From an uncultured Enorma sp. (lineage in GTDB: Bacteria; Actinomycetota; Coriobacteriia; Coriobacteriales; Coriobacteriaceae): a DNA stretch of 22,229 nt. Below, piece after piece: positions 21,200 to 22,229 of this stretch. The translations under genes and the position numbers were made by a program. The notes beneath the pieces were generated by a model. It had not been told where the DNA came from. It was given only the letters and a program-made list of their open reading frames with translations, and did not search any database. Each line of letters opens with the position of its first letter. The stretch's first letter is position 1. The stretch lies in the NCBI GenBank assembly GCA_905210055.1, contig CAJLVH010000016.1:1-22229 (forward strand). The letters are read 5' to 3'.

Positions 21200-21238
21200 A
21201 ATGCAATATAGATAACGAGAAGAAAATTAAATACTTTA

Positions 21239-21293
21239 CAAGTAACGCTACGTAGCTTATATTGATGCTCGACAAGTAACGCCGCGTCACTTG
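21239..21293. promoter_or_regulatory. Pair of operator-like palindromes in the TetR-dehydrogenase intergenic region
   Basis: CAAGTAACGCCGCGTCACTTG (21273-21293) is an almost perfect 21-bp palindrome. A related weaker copy, CAAGTAACGCTACGTAGCTTA, is at 21239-21259, 34 bp away centre to centre. Size and symmetry fit TetR-family operators, and the adjacent TetR protein is the natural binder. Confidence 0.6.
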
Positions 21294-21297
21294 CAAA

Positions 21298-21332
21298 ATG
21301 ATAATTTCAGTACCAGCTACTGGAATTATCAT
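21298..21332 (+). promoter_or_regulatory. Leader hairpin before the alcohol dehydrogenase
   Basis: Arms 21298-21312 and 21318-21332 pair over 15 bp with one mismatch around a 5-nt loop (CCAGC). The structure ends 19 nt before the ATG and just before GGAAGGGA. If transcribed, it would be a stable 5' leader stem; as DNA it could be a further operator. Confidence 0.55.
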
Positions 21333-21351
21333 TTGCGGAAGGGAAGACATC

Positions 21352-22229
21352 ATGCTCGGTAACTTCACCTATCACAACCCCACCAAGCTCATCTTTGGCA
21401 AAGACGCCATGAACGCCCTCGCAACGGAGCTCGCAGCGTACGGTCCCACCGTCCAGCTCGTCTACGGCGGCGGCTCCATCAAGCGAAACGGCATCTACGA
21501 CCAAGTGATTGCTGCGCTTGAGGCGGCGGGCAAGACCGTCGTCGAGGACGCGGGTGTCATGCCCAACCCCACGGTCAAGAAGCTCCACGAGGGCGTGGCC
21601 ATCGCGCGCGAGAACCACGTCGACCTCATCCTCGCGGTAGGCGGCGGCTCCTGCGTCGACTACGCCAAGGCGGTGGCCGTCTCCACAAACCTGCCTGCGG
21701 ACGTTGACCCCTGGCAGAAGTACTGGGTGGACTTCGACGAGCCGGCGGCCGACCTCGATGTCATCCCTGTGGGCTCGGTTCTCACGATGGTCGGTACGGG
21801 CTCGGAGATGAACTGCGGATCGGTTATCACCAACCACGAGGCCAGGATGAAGGTCGGTCACGTCTTCGCCGACGCGCGCGTGTTCCCGCGCTTTGCCGTG
21901 CTGAACCCCGAGTTCACCTACTCGCTTCCCAGGTACCAGATGGTCGCCGGCATCTTCGACATCATGAACCACATCACCGAGCAGTACTTCTCGGGCACGG
22001 ACGACAACACGTCCGACTACCTCTCCGAGGGCCTCATGCGGTCGCTGGTCACCGCCAGCCGCGCCGCCGTGGCCAACCCGGAGGATTATGAGGCCCGCTC
22101 CAACATCATGTGGTGCGCCACCTGGGCGCTCAACACGCTCGTGGCCTGCGGCAAGTCCACGGACTGGGAGGTCCATATGCTCGGCCAGGCCGTCGGCGCC
22201 CACACCGACGCCACGCACGGCATGACGCT
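21352..22229 (+). CDS. Iron-containing alcohol dehydrogenase (partial, runs off the window)
   Basis: The first 292 residues belong to a group III, butanol-dehydrogenase/YqhD-like NAD(P)-dependent alcohol dehydrogenase. The start is MLGNFTYHNPTKLIFGK, behind GGAAGGGA. The nucleotide motif VGGGSCVDYAKA is near residue 100 and VGTGSEMN near 150. The metal ligands expected for this family are visible: Asp203 and His207 (FDIMNHITEQYF), His275 (WEVHMLGQ) and His289 (DATHG). About 100 C-terminal residues lie beyond the edge. The enzyme would interconvert aldehydes and alcohols, for example to dispose of fermentation reducing power. The divergent TetR gene suggests inducible expression. Confidence 0.92.
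   Translation, partial: MLGNFTYHNPTKLIFGKDAMNALATELAAYGPTVQLVYGGGSIKRNGIYDQVIAALEAAGKTVVEDAGVMPNPTVKKLHEGVAIARENHVDLILAVGGGSCVDYAKAVAVSTNLPADVDPWQKYWVDFDEPAADLDVIPVGSVLTMVGTGSEMNCGSVITNHEARMKVGHVFADARVFPRFAVLNPEFTYSLPRYQMVAGIFDIMNHITEQYFSGTDDNTSDYLSEGLMRSLVTASRAAVANPEDYEARSNIMWCATWALNTLVACGKSTDWEVHMLGQAVGAHTDATHGMT

Overview
The window looks like chromosomal DNA of a high-GC anaerobic Gram-positive gut actinobacterium. A Coriobacteriia member such as Collinsella fits best. This is inferred from the codon use, strong GGAGG-type ribosome sites, AGGAGG-led sugar operons, a mannose-family PTS and the style of the proteins; no rRNA or other marker gene is present. Nothing points to a complete prophage, integrase, IS element or CRISPR array.

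Left end (1-2640): the tail of an unrecognised gene ends in a hairpin. A promoter, ribosome site and start codon then lead into what looks like a deformylase-type gene cut off after about 13 codons. It abuts a 3'-truncated thiD on the opposite strand. thiC follows on the minus strand, led by a TPP riboswitch and a TATAAT promoter. Two palindromic elements separate thiC from the thiD remnant, and a third lies upstream of the thiC promoter.

Gene-poor stretch (2640-4250): AT-richer DNA holding minus-strand remnants of small membrane-protein genes, one with two in-frame stops, a C8/G8 homopolymer and a diverged 36-bp direct repeat.

PTS operon (4253-9565): mannose-family EIIB, EIIC and EIID (EIID carries a 1-nt frameshift), a mannose-6-phosphate-isomerase-like cupin and a mannitol-1-phosphate-dehydrogenase-like enzyme, then a separately placed RpiR/SIS regulator. 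The set suggests uptake of a hexose or hexitol and conversion to fructose-6-phosphate. EIIA is not encoded here.

Middle (9704-12775): a two-gene cassette of unknown membrane proteins, a PF13350-type tyrosine phosphatase, a 28-bp perfect palindrome acting as a buffer between convergent genes, and yaaA on the minus strand.

Malto-oligosaccharide-type ABC locus (12776-20260): spacer repeats, then a promoter flanked by LacI-type operators, a lipoprotein binding protein, an internal terminator, two permeases, a LacI regulator, a GH77 4-alpha-glucanotransferase (malQ) and a MalK/MsmX-type ATPase. Together these import and remodel alpha-glucans under control of a local repressor.

Right end (20260-22229): a large inverted repeat separates the ABC operon from a TetR-family gene on the minus strand. 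The TetR gene is divergent from an iron-dependent alcohol dehydrogenase that runs off the window. The shared intergenic region carries two operator-like palindromes and a leader hairpin.
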